Source: Paroedura picta
Lineage: Eukaryota; Chordata; Lepidosauria; Squamata; Gekkonidae
Length of the DNA stretch: 64,000 nucleotides
Assembly: GCF_049243985.1 (NCBI RefSeq)
Contig: NC_135378.1
Span: 45,480,941-45,544,940, forward strand
Direction of reading: 5' to 3'
Shown here: positions 1 to 12,050 of the stretch, one piece after another
How positions within the stretch are numbered: the first letter of the stretch is position 1
How the letters are laid out: every line of letters starts with the position of its first letter
Position numbers and translations under genes: made by a program
Notes under the pieces: generated by a model
What the model was told of the DNA's origin: nothing
Databases searched by the model: none
Seen by the model: the letters and a program-made list of their open reading frames with translations, nothing else

Positions 1-444
1 AGCATTTAATATATAGTCAAATCCCACAGCCAAGTAAAAGCTGGCTTTCTCCCATCTTTAACATTTAGTAGATCTATGCGAAGAGTTTGGAAATCAGCCA
101 CCCTGGCCTTTGGAGCACATAACTGGATTTCAAGATTTGCCAAGACACTTTTAAAACGTTCACATGATAAACTTGTTTTGTTCCTAAGAGCTATTCTTGT
201 TCCTAATGTATACATAGCAGGGGATTAAAATAAAGTGTCTAGAGATTTCTTACAGCTCATTTAGGCCATCAGTCTATAATTGCTTAAGAAGCCTTTGTAT
301 TGCAATATCTATGCCAGACAGCAGTGACAGAATACTGAAAAATGTGCCAGCTTCGCAATAACTTTATATTGGCACTCAAACAGGTACATGGGTCAAAATG
401 TGTAAGACTGGGGCATCTTCCAAAAACCGGACTGATTGTTTTAT

Positions 445-565
445 GTAGTTTAATTAATTCATTCAATTTTTATACCGCCCTCCCCGAAGGCTCAGAAACA
501 ACATCAAACAGGAACGACGCAGATAACTCAGTTATAATAATACAATAATAACAATAAACAACATT
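445..565 (-). repeat. L2-clade LINE 3' tail fragment
   Basis: The text ATACCGCCCTCCCCGAAGG followed on the left-to-right strand by AT-rich AATAATAA units is the reverse complement of the L2 3' end seen elsewhere in the window (AAACCGCCCTGAGCC plus TAA repeats). Confidence 0.6.
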
Positions 566-845
566 TTGGAACGATAGAACACTGTGTAATATAATATATA
601 CATCCTTTCACTCTTTTCATGTTCTTTTTGTATTCAGATCTCTAATGAACTAGCAAGATATTTCTTTGACAGGTGGGATGTGTGGGCCAAGAACCTCTAG
701 CATGGCAAATGTACTCCTCTGACCTCTGTATAGACCAGTGATTCGCAATGCTGTGCTCATGGGTATCATAGAGTCTGCTGGCATCAATGTTCTTCTTCCT
801 CAGAATATCTCTTCTCAAAAGCAAACAAGCCCTGAGTTGGATAGG

Positions 846-1040
846 GTGAACTACCCTGATCTCATCAGATCTTGGAATCTGAGTAGGGTCAGCCCTGGCT
901 AGTATTTGGATGAGAGACTTCCAAGGCGTACCAAGGCCATGATGCAGAAGCAGGAAATAGCAAACCATCTCTGAATGTCTCCTGCCTTGAACACCCTACA
1001 TGGTTGCCATAAATCCACTGTGATCTGAGAGCAACAGCAA
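846..1040 (+). repeat. 5S rRNA-derived SINE
   Basis: The head reads CCTGATCTCATCAGATCTTG, then GAATCTGAGTAGGGTCAG and CTAGTATTTGGATGAGAGAC, which follows the internal promoter half of vertebrate 5S rRNA (CCCGATCTCGTCTGATCTCG, GCTAAGCAGGGTC, TAGTACTTGGATGGGAGAC). A non-5S body follows and ends TGGTTGCCATAAATCCACTG, a tail shared with the copy at 59078-59272. It is a SINE, not a 5S gene, because it lacks the 5S 5' part and carries an unrelated tail. Confidence 0.85.
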
Positions 1041-1691
1041 CAAAAAGGAAACAGGCCATCTTGGCTTTCTTCTATCTCAAGAAAGCAGGAAGTACTTCAG
1101 AAGAGCCCAGGAGGCGCTTTGTGCCTGGAGCCATTTAGAAATATCACAGAATACTTGGTTTCAAATGTCTTAGCATTTTCAAATGGGCTCCAGCCTACCT
1201 GCCCCCCCCCACGCCAGCCATTTTGTGTGGGCATCTGATACTTGTTTTCAAAACACCCAAAGTATATACAGGTTCAACAGTTCTACGTGAGACCCCTGTT
1301 AGGCACTACCTAATATCAACGGAAGAGTCAGTTTTGTTTCACTGTAAGAGCTGAGAACAAAAACAAATAACAACCATTCACTTATTTAAAAAGTAAACCA
1401 GGTAATTAGGGATGTCACTGTAATGCAGGTTAAAGGTGTTCTGGCTAAGCATCAAGCCTGCATTTATCTGCATAACACTGTTTTTTCATTTACCCAGGTC
1501 TGCAGTCACAAATATATATATACCAGCTGGAGACCAGAGAGGATAAATCACAGATGATTTCCCCCTCTTACCCAAATCTTCCCCTTCAGGATACTATAAG
1601 ACCATATGGACTTGGGATAATGAGTCTCACAAGTTCCATTTTATGAAAACTTTCTAAGTTACACCCCGCTTTCCAAATCCAACAAGCATCC

Positions 1692-1905
1692 TCAGCCATT
1701 ATCAGCAAGGCTGAGTTGGGAAATTCCTAGAGATTTTGAGGATAGAGCCTGTGGAGGGAGGCGGTTGGGGAAGGCCAGGAGTTCATAAACTCCTGCCCCT
1801 TCCAAAGCTGCAATTTTCTCAAAGGGAACGGATCTTTTTTGCCTAGAAATAATTCCCAATTCTATGAGAAATCCAGGCCTCACTTGGATGTTGGCAACCC
1901 TGATT
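1692..1905 (+). repeat. Palindromic CCAGGTTGGG/TGGCAACC interspersed repeat
   Basis: Starts with a degenerate GCTGAGTTGGGAAATTCCTAGAGATTTT and ends CACTTGGATGTTGGCAACC, so the termini are roughly inverted repeats. The same body (AGCCTGTGGAGGG, CAGCCATTTTCTC-like, AACTGATCT-like) recurs at 8126-8690, 21400-21545, 34555-34810 and 59846-60050. Family name unknown to me; probably a non-autonomous element. Confidence 0.6.
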
Positions 1906-4814
1906 ATCAAGTCTTCTGAATGGGGGGAGAAATTTATTTTCTTTAGCTTACAAAAAAAAAGTATATTTGGCAAGTCCCCCCCCCCCCATATCTGTGCATG
2001 ATTGTACTAGCTTTTAGAAGGAACAAGCTAAAACCCCAAAAGAAACCTGCAGTGAGGCATGGGAAATAAACAGTTCACACCCCCACCCCCCCCAACTCCC
2101 CCTGTTCTCAGGTTACGGATGCCGTTCTCCTGCACTATATGACTTAAGGGCAAATGCCAGAAGATCCTCCCACATGATGACATTACTTCCAGGTCACACC
2201 CAAAGTGATGACACTGTGTCACCTGCAGTGTCACTGGCAAATGCCCCTCCTCAGTCAGGTAAGTCTCCCACTAGATGGCTAATGTCTCTATTGCTGGCTC
2301 TCCTCTCTCTTTTACTTCCTTTAACTAACAGCTATTAACAGTTACTGACTACTGGAGCATATTCAGACTAAACTGGCTATTTGGAGCAAAGCAGGAATGT
2401 CTGCTTTCAATAAACACATAGTCTCCTATATGTCCATGGTTGGACTGGTGTTGTTGTTTTTAAATTGCTATCACAAGCCACTGTAAGCTGTTACTGTTAG
2501 CCATAGTAATAATTATGATTCGTAATGATTCATTTTTGAAAATAATTATCTTAATCTGATTGTATCTAAGACACAAAGCATGTTTGCATGATACTGGAAA
2601 TATGCATTCACGTGATTCTTTTGGTGTGACCAGGCTGTCCTGTTCTTCCCAAATCAGCAAAGGACATAATATTTTACAAGCAGTACAGTCACCCAATCAA
2701 TAAAACAGGGGGCTTTCTTATGTATTCATTCACAAAATGTATATCCCACCCTTCTGCTCAGCTGGTGCCACCAAGGCAGCTTGAATCCCACAGTGGTGCC
2801 TTTCTGCAGAGCAAAGCATCTCCCCTTGGTGAAAGAGAGGCTAGCAGAAGAGGCTCTCTCAGAAGAGGAGGGGGCCATCTTGTACCAGTGGAAGGCACCA
2901 GCATAAGCAGAAGAGATCTGTGGAATAGGCCATATTGAATGCTTCTTCGCAAACTTTCAGGATGATTAAGAACAGCATCATTTCATCTATAATGAGTATG
3001 ACTCAGGGTATTTTTTATTGTAAAAACTGTGTGAGTCACAAGTGCTTAGCCTGCAACAAGACCAATAAATCCTCATTTAATGATGGAACAGTAATAAAAA
3101 CAATGGAAATCTATCCTCTTAAATTGACCTCAGCAGGAGGCTCCTCATTCAGAATCACTGAATGGGGCACACAATGTAAATCGTGACTGCTCCTGGAAAT
3201 ACTGTTATCAGCCTCAAAAACAAATGTTAGGGATGTATGAGATCTGTGACTGGATCGTTGAATGTTTAATTGTGCTTTTAGGAAAGAAAATTCTATGGGA
3301 ACAATGGTGTCAGGGGGGGAAAGCCTTAACCTTTCCTTCCATGGTATTTTCTCAACCTATATCCCCACCCGAACTGCTAACACTCCCATGCAACAAATAC
3401 GACAGGCACAATGCAGAAGCACCTCTCCCCTCTCCCCCAGCTGGGCTAATAGCAGCTTCAGGGGAAACTGTAGGGAAACAGCAAGGGGAGAAAGGATAAA
3501 CATGATACCTAATTTGAAGCACCTCAGAGCTTCTCTTGTGCAAGAACAAATGTTAAGGTGAACAAAATAAGGCTCATCTTTTTTGCCCCAGTTACTTTGT
3601 TATTCAGCAACAGCATGTCGTAGTTCCTGTCTAGTCCAAATCCCACCAATGTTAAGATTAATTTTTCATCTTCCTTCCATGATCAAGGACAAAGACATGA
3701 TTTTCTATGGACTTATGATCAATGCACAAGCTGTCCCAATTATTTTAAGTTTTCTGTTAGCAAAGGTCCTATTAAAATCAGCATAGTTTGTACTGGTGGA
3801 GAGGGGATCACTTGGATGCTACACAACAACCACTAGGATCCAACACAACAATATAGACCCTGGAAGGCAACATGAGATCTTGAAATGCAGGACACAGTGG
3901 TTTATTTATACAAATGGTTACATGTGTTTTGATTATTTACAAACTACTCATAGAGATCCCCACAAGGGATCTATATGTCCCTCCTTCACACTGTAGAATT
4001 GGGAGGAGTAGACATACAAATTAAACACCTATGTTTTTTCCACTTCAGTACACAAACTGGCTGTCATCACTAGTTCAGAATATATATTTTTGCAGTTCTC
4101 ACAGAAAGTCCAGAATAACTTTTATTCCAATAAACATTGTGGGGTTTTATTCCTTTTTCCTTAGTACCCAGTGACTATTGTAGAGGTAAACATTCCTAAG
4201 ACATTGTACTGAATGGTAGAAACTGAAGCCATTTTGCTATGCACAGCAGTTCTCTTGCTCCATTCCAAAAGTAGTCACGCAGTCAAGCCAAACCATATCA
4301 AGGCATAATTCCTGGTCTGTTATTGTGGTTGTTAGGACCAATTATGTCATCAATCCTTTCAATGCTGCCCTGCTAAATGCTAGCAGCTCCCCCACAATGG
4401 TCAGCGCTACACTGCAATGTCATTGAGATATCGTCACTCAGTGTGATAATGCAGGAAGCTGCCAGCTCACATGCAGTGTCCGTCCTCCTCTCTGAGAAGC
4501 CATCACTGCCAACTTTCCCTCCAGTTGAAAGTATTCTATAGCCAATACAACGTTTGTCTTCCCTCACACCCCTGCAATTTTGTTTGCCAGCACACCAATA
4601 TTTTCACAGGAAGACATAGGATTTCATTCAGTGCTTAGACTAAAAAAGTTGTCTACCTCTTCCCTAGTGTTTCATAAAGGTATTGTTTCAAAAGGATTAT
4701 CCCTCCCTTGCTTTCCCCACAGCCAGACACCGTAAATGTCCACGGGGAAAAATAACCAGGATAGCCACTGCTGACCTAATGGCTTCACAATTTCTGTAGG
4801 TGAGTGGGGAAAAG

Positions 4815-5012
4815 GGGAGGATCAGTGGGAAATCATCTGCTCAACATGCAAAGGTCTCAGGTTCTATGCTACTCTGGACAAAACGATTAGGGGATAAGTG
4901 CTGTGAAAGACATCCACGAGACCCTGGAGAGCCTCTGCCAGCCTGAATAGACTGTACTGACCTTGATGGACCAATTATCTGATTTGATATAAGACAGCTT
5001 CATGAGTCTTAT
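4815..5012 (+). repeat. tRNA-derived SINE (box-B head, GATATAAGACAGCTTCATG tail)
   Basis: A degenerate tRNA-like head (ATCTGCTCAACATGCAAAGG, then CAGGTTCTATGC resembling box B) is followed by a body with GAGACCCTGGAGAGCC and ACTGACCTTGATGGACCAAT and a terminal GATATAAGACAGCTTCATG. I recognise this as a common lizard SINE body; a truncated reverse copy appears at about 61680-61700. Confidence 0.6.
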
Positions 5013-5589
5013 CTTTATGCAGGAAGCCAAGGCTAATTCACTAGCCAACCCAGCAAAAATACACTGCATTCCTTTAAATAATAATTTTAAAAACCTCCAG
5101 CAATTTAAAGAGGCAAACCTTTCACTTGCTTAGCTTAGAAGGAAGCCATCTTAAGTAATCTTCAACATTTTTTAAAAGCATGAAACTGAACAGATGAAGT
5201 TATGTTATTGACTAAGGACTACTTTGATTTAACATAACATATTGCTAAATTTTAAAGTCACTCCATGTTCCTAAGAAGAGCATGATATAAGCTTTGGAAG
5301 ATTGGCAGGGCTCTACTAAGTTGGTCTTCTTAGACTTCTCCTGAAGTCTACAGGCTGGAATATACTAACCAAGTGTTCTTAGGACTGTGTTGTAAATTTT
5401 CCAGGACTATTTGCGGGCTACTCAGAGGTATTTTCTCTAGTTCTGAAGGTGATTCCTGAATATTGTTCAGGTTTATGCAAAACAGTGAAGTGCCACTTTT
5501 GTCTGCTTTACCTTAACCATGCACACATTGCAACAACTTATAATTCAAACCTCAGGACATTAACTAATGAGCACCATAGCGATTCCCAA

Positions 5590-6136
5590 GAATCGCACAC
5601 AGTACTCCACACCTGGAGTACTGTGTGCAGTTCTGGAGGCCTCACTTCAAGAAGGACGTAGATAAAATTGAAAGGGTACAGAGGAGAGCGACGAAGATGA
5701 TCTGGGGCCAAGGGACCAAGCCCTATGAAGATAGGTTGAGGGACTTGGGAATGTTCAGCCTGGAGAAAAGGAGGTTAGGAGGGGACATGATAGCCCTCTT
5801 TAAGTATTTGAAAGGTTGTCACTTGGAGGAGGGCAGGATGCTGTTTCTGTTGGCTGCAGAGGAGAGGACACGCAGTAATGGGTTTAAACTTCAAGTACAA
5901 CGATATACGCTAGATATCAGGAAAAAGTTTTTCACAATCAGAGTAGTTCAGCAGTGGAATAGGCTGCCTAAGGAGGTGGTGAGCTCCCCCTCACTGGAAG
6001 TCTTCAAGCAAAGGTTGGATACACACTTTTCTTGGATGCTTTAGGATGGTTAGGGCTGATCCTGCGTTGAGCAGGGAGTTGGACTAGATGGCCTGTATGG
6101 CCCCTTCCAACTCTATGATTCTATGATTCTATGATC
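5590..6136 (+). repeat. CR1 LINE 3' end with ATTCTATG octamer tail
   Basis: Encodes the C-terminal CR1 ORF2 segment (FWRPHFKKDVDKIERVQRRA, then KMIWG, SLEKRRLGGDMIALFKYLKG, QQWNRLPKEVVSS), and ends with repeated ATTCTATG units at about 6115-6134, the diagnostic CR1 terminus. The reading frame is open over about 139 codons, suggesting a moderately young, 5'-truncated copy. Confidence 0.93.
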
Positions 6137-8125
6137 ATAAGAACATTTTCCCAAAAGGAAGCCCTACTGAACAGAACTGCTTAGGATTGCTCTCTAAGAA
6201 CCACCACACATGTTACAAAGGAGCAGAAAAGAACACTATGAACCCCAAATGAGGATACACATCCCACAGTGCAGGAAATGAGAGGGTGTGTATATATCTC
6301 CTATCACAGTATCTGCAAATTAGTCATATTTTTGGGAAGGGTGTAGCCCTGACCCCAGTAATTTGGGTTTTTTTAAAGTTAAATTCTGGCAGTACATATC
6401 TTTCTACATGTTTAATAACTCTATAAAATTTCAACCAGATCCATGACTATGCTGCATCCTTATTACACCAAATGTTGATTTGGCTTTGAATGGCTAACCT
6501 CAACATCTGCTAGCAGTGCCTCCCTCATAGGGTAAATAGGCACAGTGCAGAATGCCCTCTTCTTTTAAAGATAAACTAGCAGTACATCACCATGTCAGTA
6601 TGCAAGTGGGGGAAACAGTGGGCTCAATGATATTTCTTGGTGAGCACTAGACTCTCCAAACATTGCTTCTCCTATCCACATATTCATGATGCACTGCAGG
6701 ATCCTTGTAAGATCATAACCTCATGGAGCAGCCCAAACAGAAACTATAGACGGAGTTCCGGTGCAACTCTCTACAAGAGATGGATAAGGATTGGCCAAAT
6801 GACCACGCTATGGCTGCTTGAACGCACTTTGGATAATCAGCATCCATTCCCTTTATTAATTCTTTGAACTGGACTGATTACAGAAAACAGAGCTGCAAAC
6901 AACTGCTAAAATGCATTACCCAGCATGTGTGAAAACAGCCTAACAAAGATTATGTAGTAACCTTAGGATGGGGAGAGGGGATATACAGGGACTGGAGGAG
7001 CACTTTGTGCCAAGGTCCTCTGCTCTCTTGCTGTTGTGGAACATTAATCATTATTGCCCTTGTGAGTCTTTTGCCTTTTTGCAGACCATCTCCTGCCAGG
7101 GACAGAGGCCAAGTCTTGGATTCTCAGACATGTTCCACATGCTCTTTCTTGCACAGCAGGTCTCCGACCTTTCAGACCCACCCGCCTCACAGGGTGTCTG
7201 TTGTAAGGAAAGGAAGAGCTGTTCCATTCTCTGACATTTTTTCTACCTGGCTTCCACACCAAAGCCCAGCTGCCCCACAATGTGTCTTTTGCCTCTGTAA
7301 GCTATTGATGCATGGGTAGAGGGATGCTAGGTCAGGGCTATGTTTCCTTTATTATTCTTGTGGCATAAGGTGATGTCAGGAAGGCATACAATCATTTCTG
7401 GTTAGCTGTTTCCATCTTTAACTGAAGTGAAGCTGCACTGGGACGCCTGTCCATTCTTGGTGGGTTTGGCAGAATCACAATGAACTCCAGTGCATTTGCT
7501 ATGCTCTGAGCAATTTGGAGTTGGGTCTTTTTCAAAGAACCTGTTCTCCACTGAGAGAGCAAAGGATACCAACCAGTACCAGCATGGCACCAGAAGCCAA
7601 GGTTTAGCATTACCTGTGTACAACATCTAAAAGATTTTAAAATCTCTGAGCCACCAATAGATTTATCACAAAAATACACACAAATCCTAACACATGATTC
7701 ATGCCAAAGTGCAAACCACTAATTGCTGCCTATAAAAGCATGATTTACCATTCCGGTCTAGTCCAAGGATTCTTACGCAGCTCAAGGGGAATATCTATTT
7801 TTATACACTGACACATTACCTATAATTTTTCATTTGAATGCATATATAAATTTTTAAAAGAAATTATCTTCAGCTTGTGCATTAGTGCAAGATTTCAGTT
7901 TATTTCATATAATGCTCCTGAAATATTTTACTAAGATGTTTGTTTAATGTATATAGCTATTTTAAACATAAGCATATGTAGCAAAATACCTGCATTTACA
8001 GTATTGTTTAGTATATTTTGCCTACAATATAGAAACAGCAATGATTGTGGTATCCTAAAGATTAATACAGATATTGTGGCTCTAGTGCTGTCAGGTCCCC
8101 TCCAGCTACTGGTGGGGAATGGGGA

Positions 8126-8690
8126 GGTAGGGCTGCCAGATCCAGGTTGGGAAACTTTTGGAGATACGAGAATGGAGCCTGGGGACCTCGATGGGATACA
8201 ATCCCATAGGGCAGTGGTCCCCAGCCTTTTTATCACTGGGAACCGGTCAACGCTTGACAATTTTACTGAGGCCCGGGGGGTAGTCTGTTGCCGAGGGACG
8301 TCGCCGCCGCTGCCTGAGCCCCTGCTCCACTGGCTTTCCCACTGGTGCCCGTAACTTCCCGCTGCCCACTGGGGGGCACTGCCAGCAGCAGATGCACAGT
8401 GCCATGCTGAGGGGGAGCCCCAGCCATGGTGGCCGCCGGAGAGCACCAAAGGTGAGCTGGCGGCAGAGTAGCAGGGCAGCCCCCAAGGCAGCAGTCGGGG
8501 AGGAGGACAAGGAGGAGCCATAGCCCGGTACTGGTCCCCAGACCGGGGGTTGGGGACCACTGCCATAGAGTCTATCCTCCAAGGTATCCATTCCACAGGG
8601 GGACTCATCTCTGTAGACTGGGAATGAGCTGTAAAACTCAGAGATCCCCAGGTCCCACCTGGGGACTGGCAAACCTCAGTGGCCAAACCT
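8126..8690 (+). repeat. CCAGGTTGGG palindromic repeat, interrupted by a hAT-type MITE
   Basis: The left part (8126-8203) reads GGGCTGCCAGATCCAGGTTG and AGCCTGGGGACCTCGATGGG; the right part (8571-8690) resumes with the body and ends with CCACCTGGGGACTGGCAAACC. The two halves rejoin exactly across the inserted element at 8212-8562. Confidence 0.75.
8212..8562. mobile_element. hAT-type non-autonomous DNA transposon (351 bp)
   Basis: Terminal inverted repeats CAGTGGTCCCCAGCC (left) and GGTTGGGGACCACTG (right) bound the element. Flanking octamers CCATAGGG and CCATAGAG (8204-8211, 8563-8570) form an 8-bp target duplication with one difference, as expected for hAT. The GC-rich inside has long chance reading frames but no transposase. 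Confidence 0.88.
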
Positions 8691-10094
8691 CTGAGTCAAA
8701 GAGCCTGCTTCATCAGATTCAACCTTATGCCACAATACATGTGCTAGTCCTAAAAGTGCCACATGGTTCTCTGTTATTCTAGCTGCCTCAGAGTAACGTG
8801 GCTACCTCTTAGAAATTTACTCATAGCACTCTAGTTGCTGTTCTTGGTACTCAACATATGTTCCGTAATTTATTACACTGTTAGCCCAGTAGTCCTACAT
8901 ACTGTCCTCTATTATGAGTATTATGTACATAATATTTATACTATACACATATCTCATCATCCCATCACCAGTTGTGAACTTTTAAATTGCCTACTACCCA
9001 ACCATGTACAACTATATCTGTCAATATTTCTGCACTTTTTGAAACCCAGATAGTAAAACACCTGGTGTTTACCACCTTCTTCACCTATCTGCAAGAAGAG
9101 AGTTCCTAGAATTAAACACAGCTTTTTTCAAAAACTTATGTCTCGTTGGTTGTCAAATTATCACAAACTTTCAATTATCTCTCAACTCTCTCAAGATATT
9201 TATATCTATAGATATCTATAGGTATATCTATATATGCATAAAGCTGATCCTTGTTGTTATGACTATGCATCATTACACTCCTATTGCTTTATCAATGAAG
9301 AAATACTAAAGGGTTTCTTAGGAATCCAGATTCCCACTTATTTTGCTTATTGCCTGACATATTCATTCACACAGTTTTGAAACTGGAAGGGAGCTTGGTC
9401 ACTAGCAACAACACACAATTAACCTGGCAACCATACGGTGCAATGACCTATTAGGCTGCACGCAAATCTCCCAAGTGCCTTCACATTACTAGCTCTTTAA
9501 AAGCTGAGACAAGAGGTACACAAGCAGCCTGTTTTTCCTTGCCTTGGCCCATTCTGGATGTTCCAGGCACGCTGTGATTGCTGCTAACAAAACAAAACAC
9601 TCACATGGGAGGGTACCACAACCCACAGTGTCTGACATCAGTTTCTTAAGTGGGCCAGTGAGAATCTGTACTGAGTATCCTCGGCAGCACTGGTACTTTC
9701 CTGGAACCTGCTGGTGTTGACACAGCTATCCAAGTAATGCAGCTTTCACATTTCAGCTGCTATAGTATACATAGAAGTAAGATTGTGTGAGTGTGTTTTA
9801 CATGTGTGTGTTATACACAAAAGTAAGGGCAAGTGTGTGTGAGGATGATGTCATACCTGAGGAGAAAGACACCCCAGGTAGCTCTCCCTCAGGACAAAGT
9901 CAGAGGCTTTTCCATGGAGCCTGGGATGGATTCCTCCCAGTTCCTGAGGCCAAAAGGGCATCCACTGGCTCATTTTCCACCTCAGGAGGAAGATACACAG
10001 GGGAGGCCCATCTCCACTGCTATTCTCATCCTCTCATGTTTCAACTGCAGGCCAAGAGCCAATTCACACAAGTTGCTAATACCACAGCAGCATA

Positions 10095-10118
10095 TGTGTG
10101 TGTGTGTGTGTGTGTGTG
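10095..10118. repeat. (GT)n microsatellite
   Basis: Perfect run of GT dinucleotides beginning after GCATAT. Confidence 0.95.
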
Positions 10119-10639
10119 AAGGGGAAATTGGTGTGAAGAGCTAAAAGGCTTGTCTGGATAAGGGTATATCATTTCTATGTCATCACCCACAGGAAACAGG
10201 CAGGTACAGATTCTCACAACCCCGTCACTGCAAAGAAGGTTCCATGATACGCATCAGCGTCACCGCTCCACGTTCTCCGCTACCTAGTCTATAAGTCCTT
10301 ATTGATTAGTATAGAGGCAACATTTCCAGGTTTTGGGACCATTAATATGTTCTTCTTTCCTCCCAAGTGGCTGCAGACGGCACAGCCCTACTTACCATCC
10401 ACCCCCCCCCCTCCGCCCCCGGTGCCATAAAGGTGATGGGAATTATCCGTGAGTAATGGCGGATCTGCTCCTAGCTGTGGGGATGAATTCGCCGCCGGGC
10501 TCCTTGCCTCCAAAGGCAAAAGCCAGGGCTGAGGGCAAGGGCTGCGTTGTTTGTTTGTGGCTCCATTCCCCCCTTCCCTCTCTCCGGCAAGCAAGCCCAG
10601 CAGCAGCAGCCGGCCAGGTCCGGCCGAGTCCTGCCGAGG

Positions 10640-11500
10640 TGCGGGGCATGGGCGGGCAGCCCCGGCAGGTTTGACAGCGGCTCCAGATGGCGCCTCCTCC
10701 CCCCCCCCCCGCGGTCCTTACCGGGCTCGTGCTCGCCGGGGTTGTCCGAGATCTCGATGACCAGCAGCTCCCGGCCCTCGGAGCTCCGGCCCACGGTGTA
10801 GATCCTGCTGATGGACGGGCACTGCAGCCACACGGCCACCAGCGCCTCCCGCAGCTCCGGGTAGCGGTGGTACTCGAACGAGATGCCGTCCTCCTGGCTC
10901 AAGCGCCGCCGCCGGTTCGCCCCAGCGCCGCCGCCGCCGCCGCCGCCCGTCGCCGCTTCAGGCTTGTCCGTCCGGGAGCCCTGCAGGCAGAGGGCAGCCA
11001 GCAGCAGCAGCGCGCAGCCCCGACCTCGCCCGGCCATGCCTCGGCGCAGACGGCGGAGCGGCTCAGCGAAGGGCGGCTGCCTGTGGCCTGGCGAGCGGCT
11101 CGGCTCCTCCGGGCGGCTCTGCGGACGCGGGCTGGGCTCGCTCACCTCCCGCGAAACCTGCTCTGTCCAGGGAGAGGCGGCCGCGGCTGATGCGCGCTCC
11201 CTCGCTCGCTCTGCAGCCTGCACTACCGGCGCCGGCGCCAAGGGGAGACGCCGCGCATACCACTCCGCGCAGGGGATGCTGAGGTGACGCCCGCCCACGC
11301 CGCCGGCCGCACAGCCTCTGCGCCTGTGGCGTCGGGCCCCGCCAGCGTCACGTGCGGCGCCTGGCTTTACCTGGGGGGCACCACCTGGGGAGCCCGACGG
11401 ACGCGGGAGACGCCTAGGCGGCTTTTGCGGGAGGGGGCCTCGGGAGGGTCGCCGGGTTCCAGCAGCGGTGAAGGAAAGCCGCCTGCCACGTGCCCATGAA
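10640..11500. promoter_or_regulatory. CPE: CpG island with the CPE promoter and 5' UTR
   Basis: The stretch is visibly rich in CG dinucleotides, unlike the AT-rich surroundings, and covers CPE exon 1 and its upstream side (coordinates above 11037). Two palindromic E-boxes (CACGTG) lie at 11349-11354 and 11487-11492; the first is joined to a CGTCA half-CRE on its left, and a second TGACG half-site is at 11285-11289. No TATA box is evident, as is usual for CpG-island promoters. Transcription factor use is inference from motifs only. Confidence 0.75.
10722..11037 (-). CDS. CPE: Carboxypeptidase E, exon 1 (N-terminal 105 codons plus 1 nt)
   Basis: CPE is the granule metallocarboxypeptidase that removes C-terminal Lys/Arg from prohormone intermediates after prohormone convertase cleavage; it also acts in sorting to regulated secretory vesicles. 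The reading starts MAGRGRG, runs through a Leu/Ala-rich signal peptide (about residues 8-20), a short pro-region with a Gly run (residues 31-37), a basic NRRRR site at 41-45 that fits furin-type maturation, and then the start of the M14 peptidase domain ([41 protein letters not shown]), which I recognise as very close to human CPE. The exon ends in phase 1 at a GTAAGG donor (10721-10716). The start was chosen because MAGRG matches the known CPE N-terminus; the frame stays open upstream but looks like GC-rich 5' UTR. Zinc ligands and catalytic residues lie in later exons outside the window. Confidence 0.95.
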
Positions 11501-12050
11501 GTGAAATCCGACGTCCTCGTATTGTGGGGCTAGGCTGCAGGCGTGGCCAAACTGTGGCTCGCCCGCTGGCTACCGGGACCAGGAGCCCCTGCCAGCTGGC
11601 CATTGTAGCCCTTGGACACCTGGAGAGGCACAGGGTGGCCGCTCCTGCAGTAGAGCCATCTGCAGCTGGGTCACACTACCTAGATGTACAAGGAGAGCAT
11701 TTTCCTCCCACCCCGCTCATGTACACTAATGATAGGCGAATGCAATATTTGGGATTAAACCCACATCCCATGTAGGTGAACAGTGCAGGAAAGTGGTTAA
11801 ATAAACATGTTTCTTTCCTATCATCATGGTTAGATTGGCTCAGAGTCACATCAGAGTGTACGGTGCGGCTTCTGGAAATCACTTCCACAAGATGCCACTC
11901 TACATAGCAGCTGTTAGTACCTGAACGCCATTTTTTACATGGGTGGGACAGGGCAATAGTCGGAATGGCCCAGAACGGGCCGAAACAGGCATTAAACAAG
12001 AGTACCATAAAAAACACTGGGATGCATTACAGGCACTCAAGGACAATATT
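11500..12050. other. Intergenic segment with a degenerate MITE
   Basis: About 11540-11650 contains GCGTGGCCAAACTGTGGCTC, GAGCCCCTGCCAGCTGGCCA and CACCTGGAGAGGCACAG, rearranged pieces of the MITE at 56255. The rest shows nothing I can assign. Confidence 0.45.

Larger units (their letters stand above)
1..10721 (-). other. CPE: CPE intron 1 (partial)
   Basis: This stretch lies downstream of the CPE exon 1 donor on the minus strand. I searched it for CPE exon 2 (the sequence after HEPG, normally EPEFKYIGNMHGNE) and found none, which fits the very long first intron known for CPE. Recognisable content is interspersed repeats, listed separately. Stretches 1052-1685, 1920-4810, 6137-8120 and 8690-10300 hold no feature I can support beyond short degenerate LINE or SINE tails (for example near 2715-2780 and 7165-7215) and simple repeats. 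Confidence 0.85.

Noticed and set aside
846-960. Possible 5S rRNA gene
   Set aside because: Only the internal promoter half matches and an unrelated SINE body follows; the same composite occurs at 59078.
7931-8686. 251-codon minus-strand open frame
   Set aside because: It runs through the hAT-type MITE and its host repeat; the GC-rich, stop-poor insert explains the length and no protein family is recognisable.
11038-11298. In-frame N-terminal extension of CPE from an upstream Met
   Set aside because: The frame is open only because the CpG-rich 5' UTR lacks stops; the known CPE start MAGRG and the signal peptide begin at 11037.
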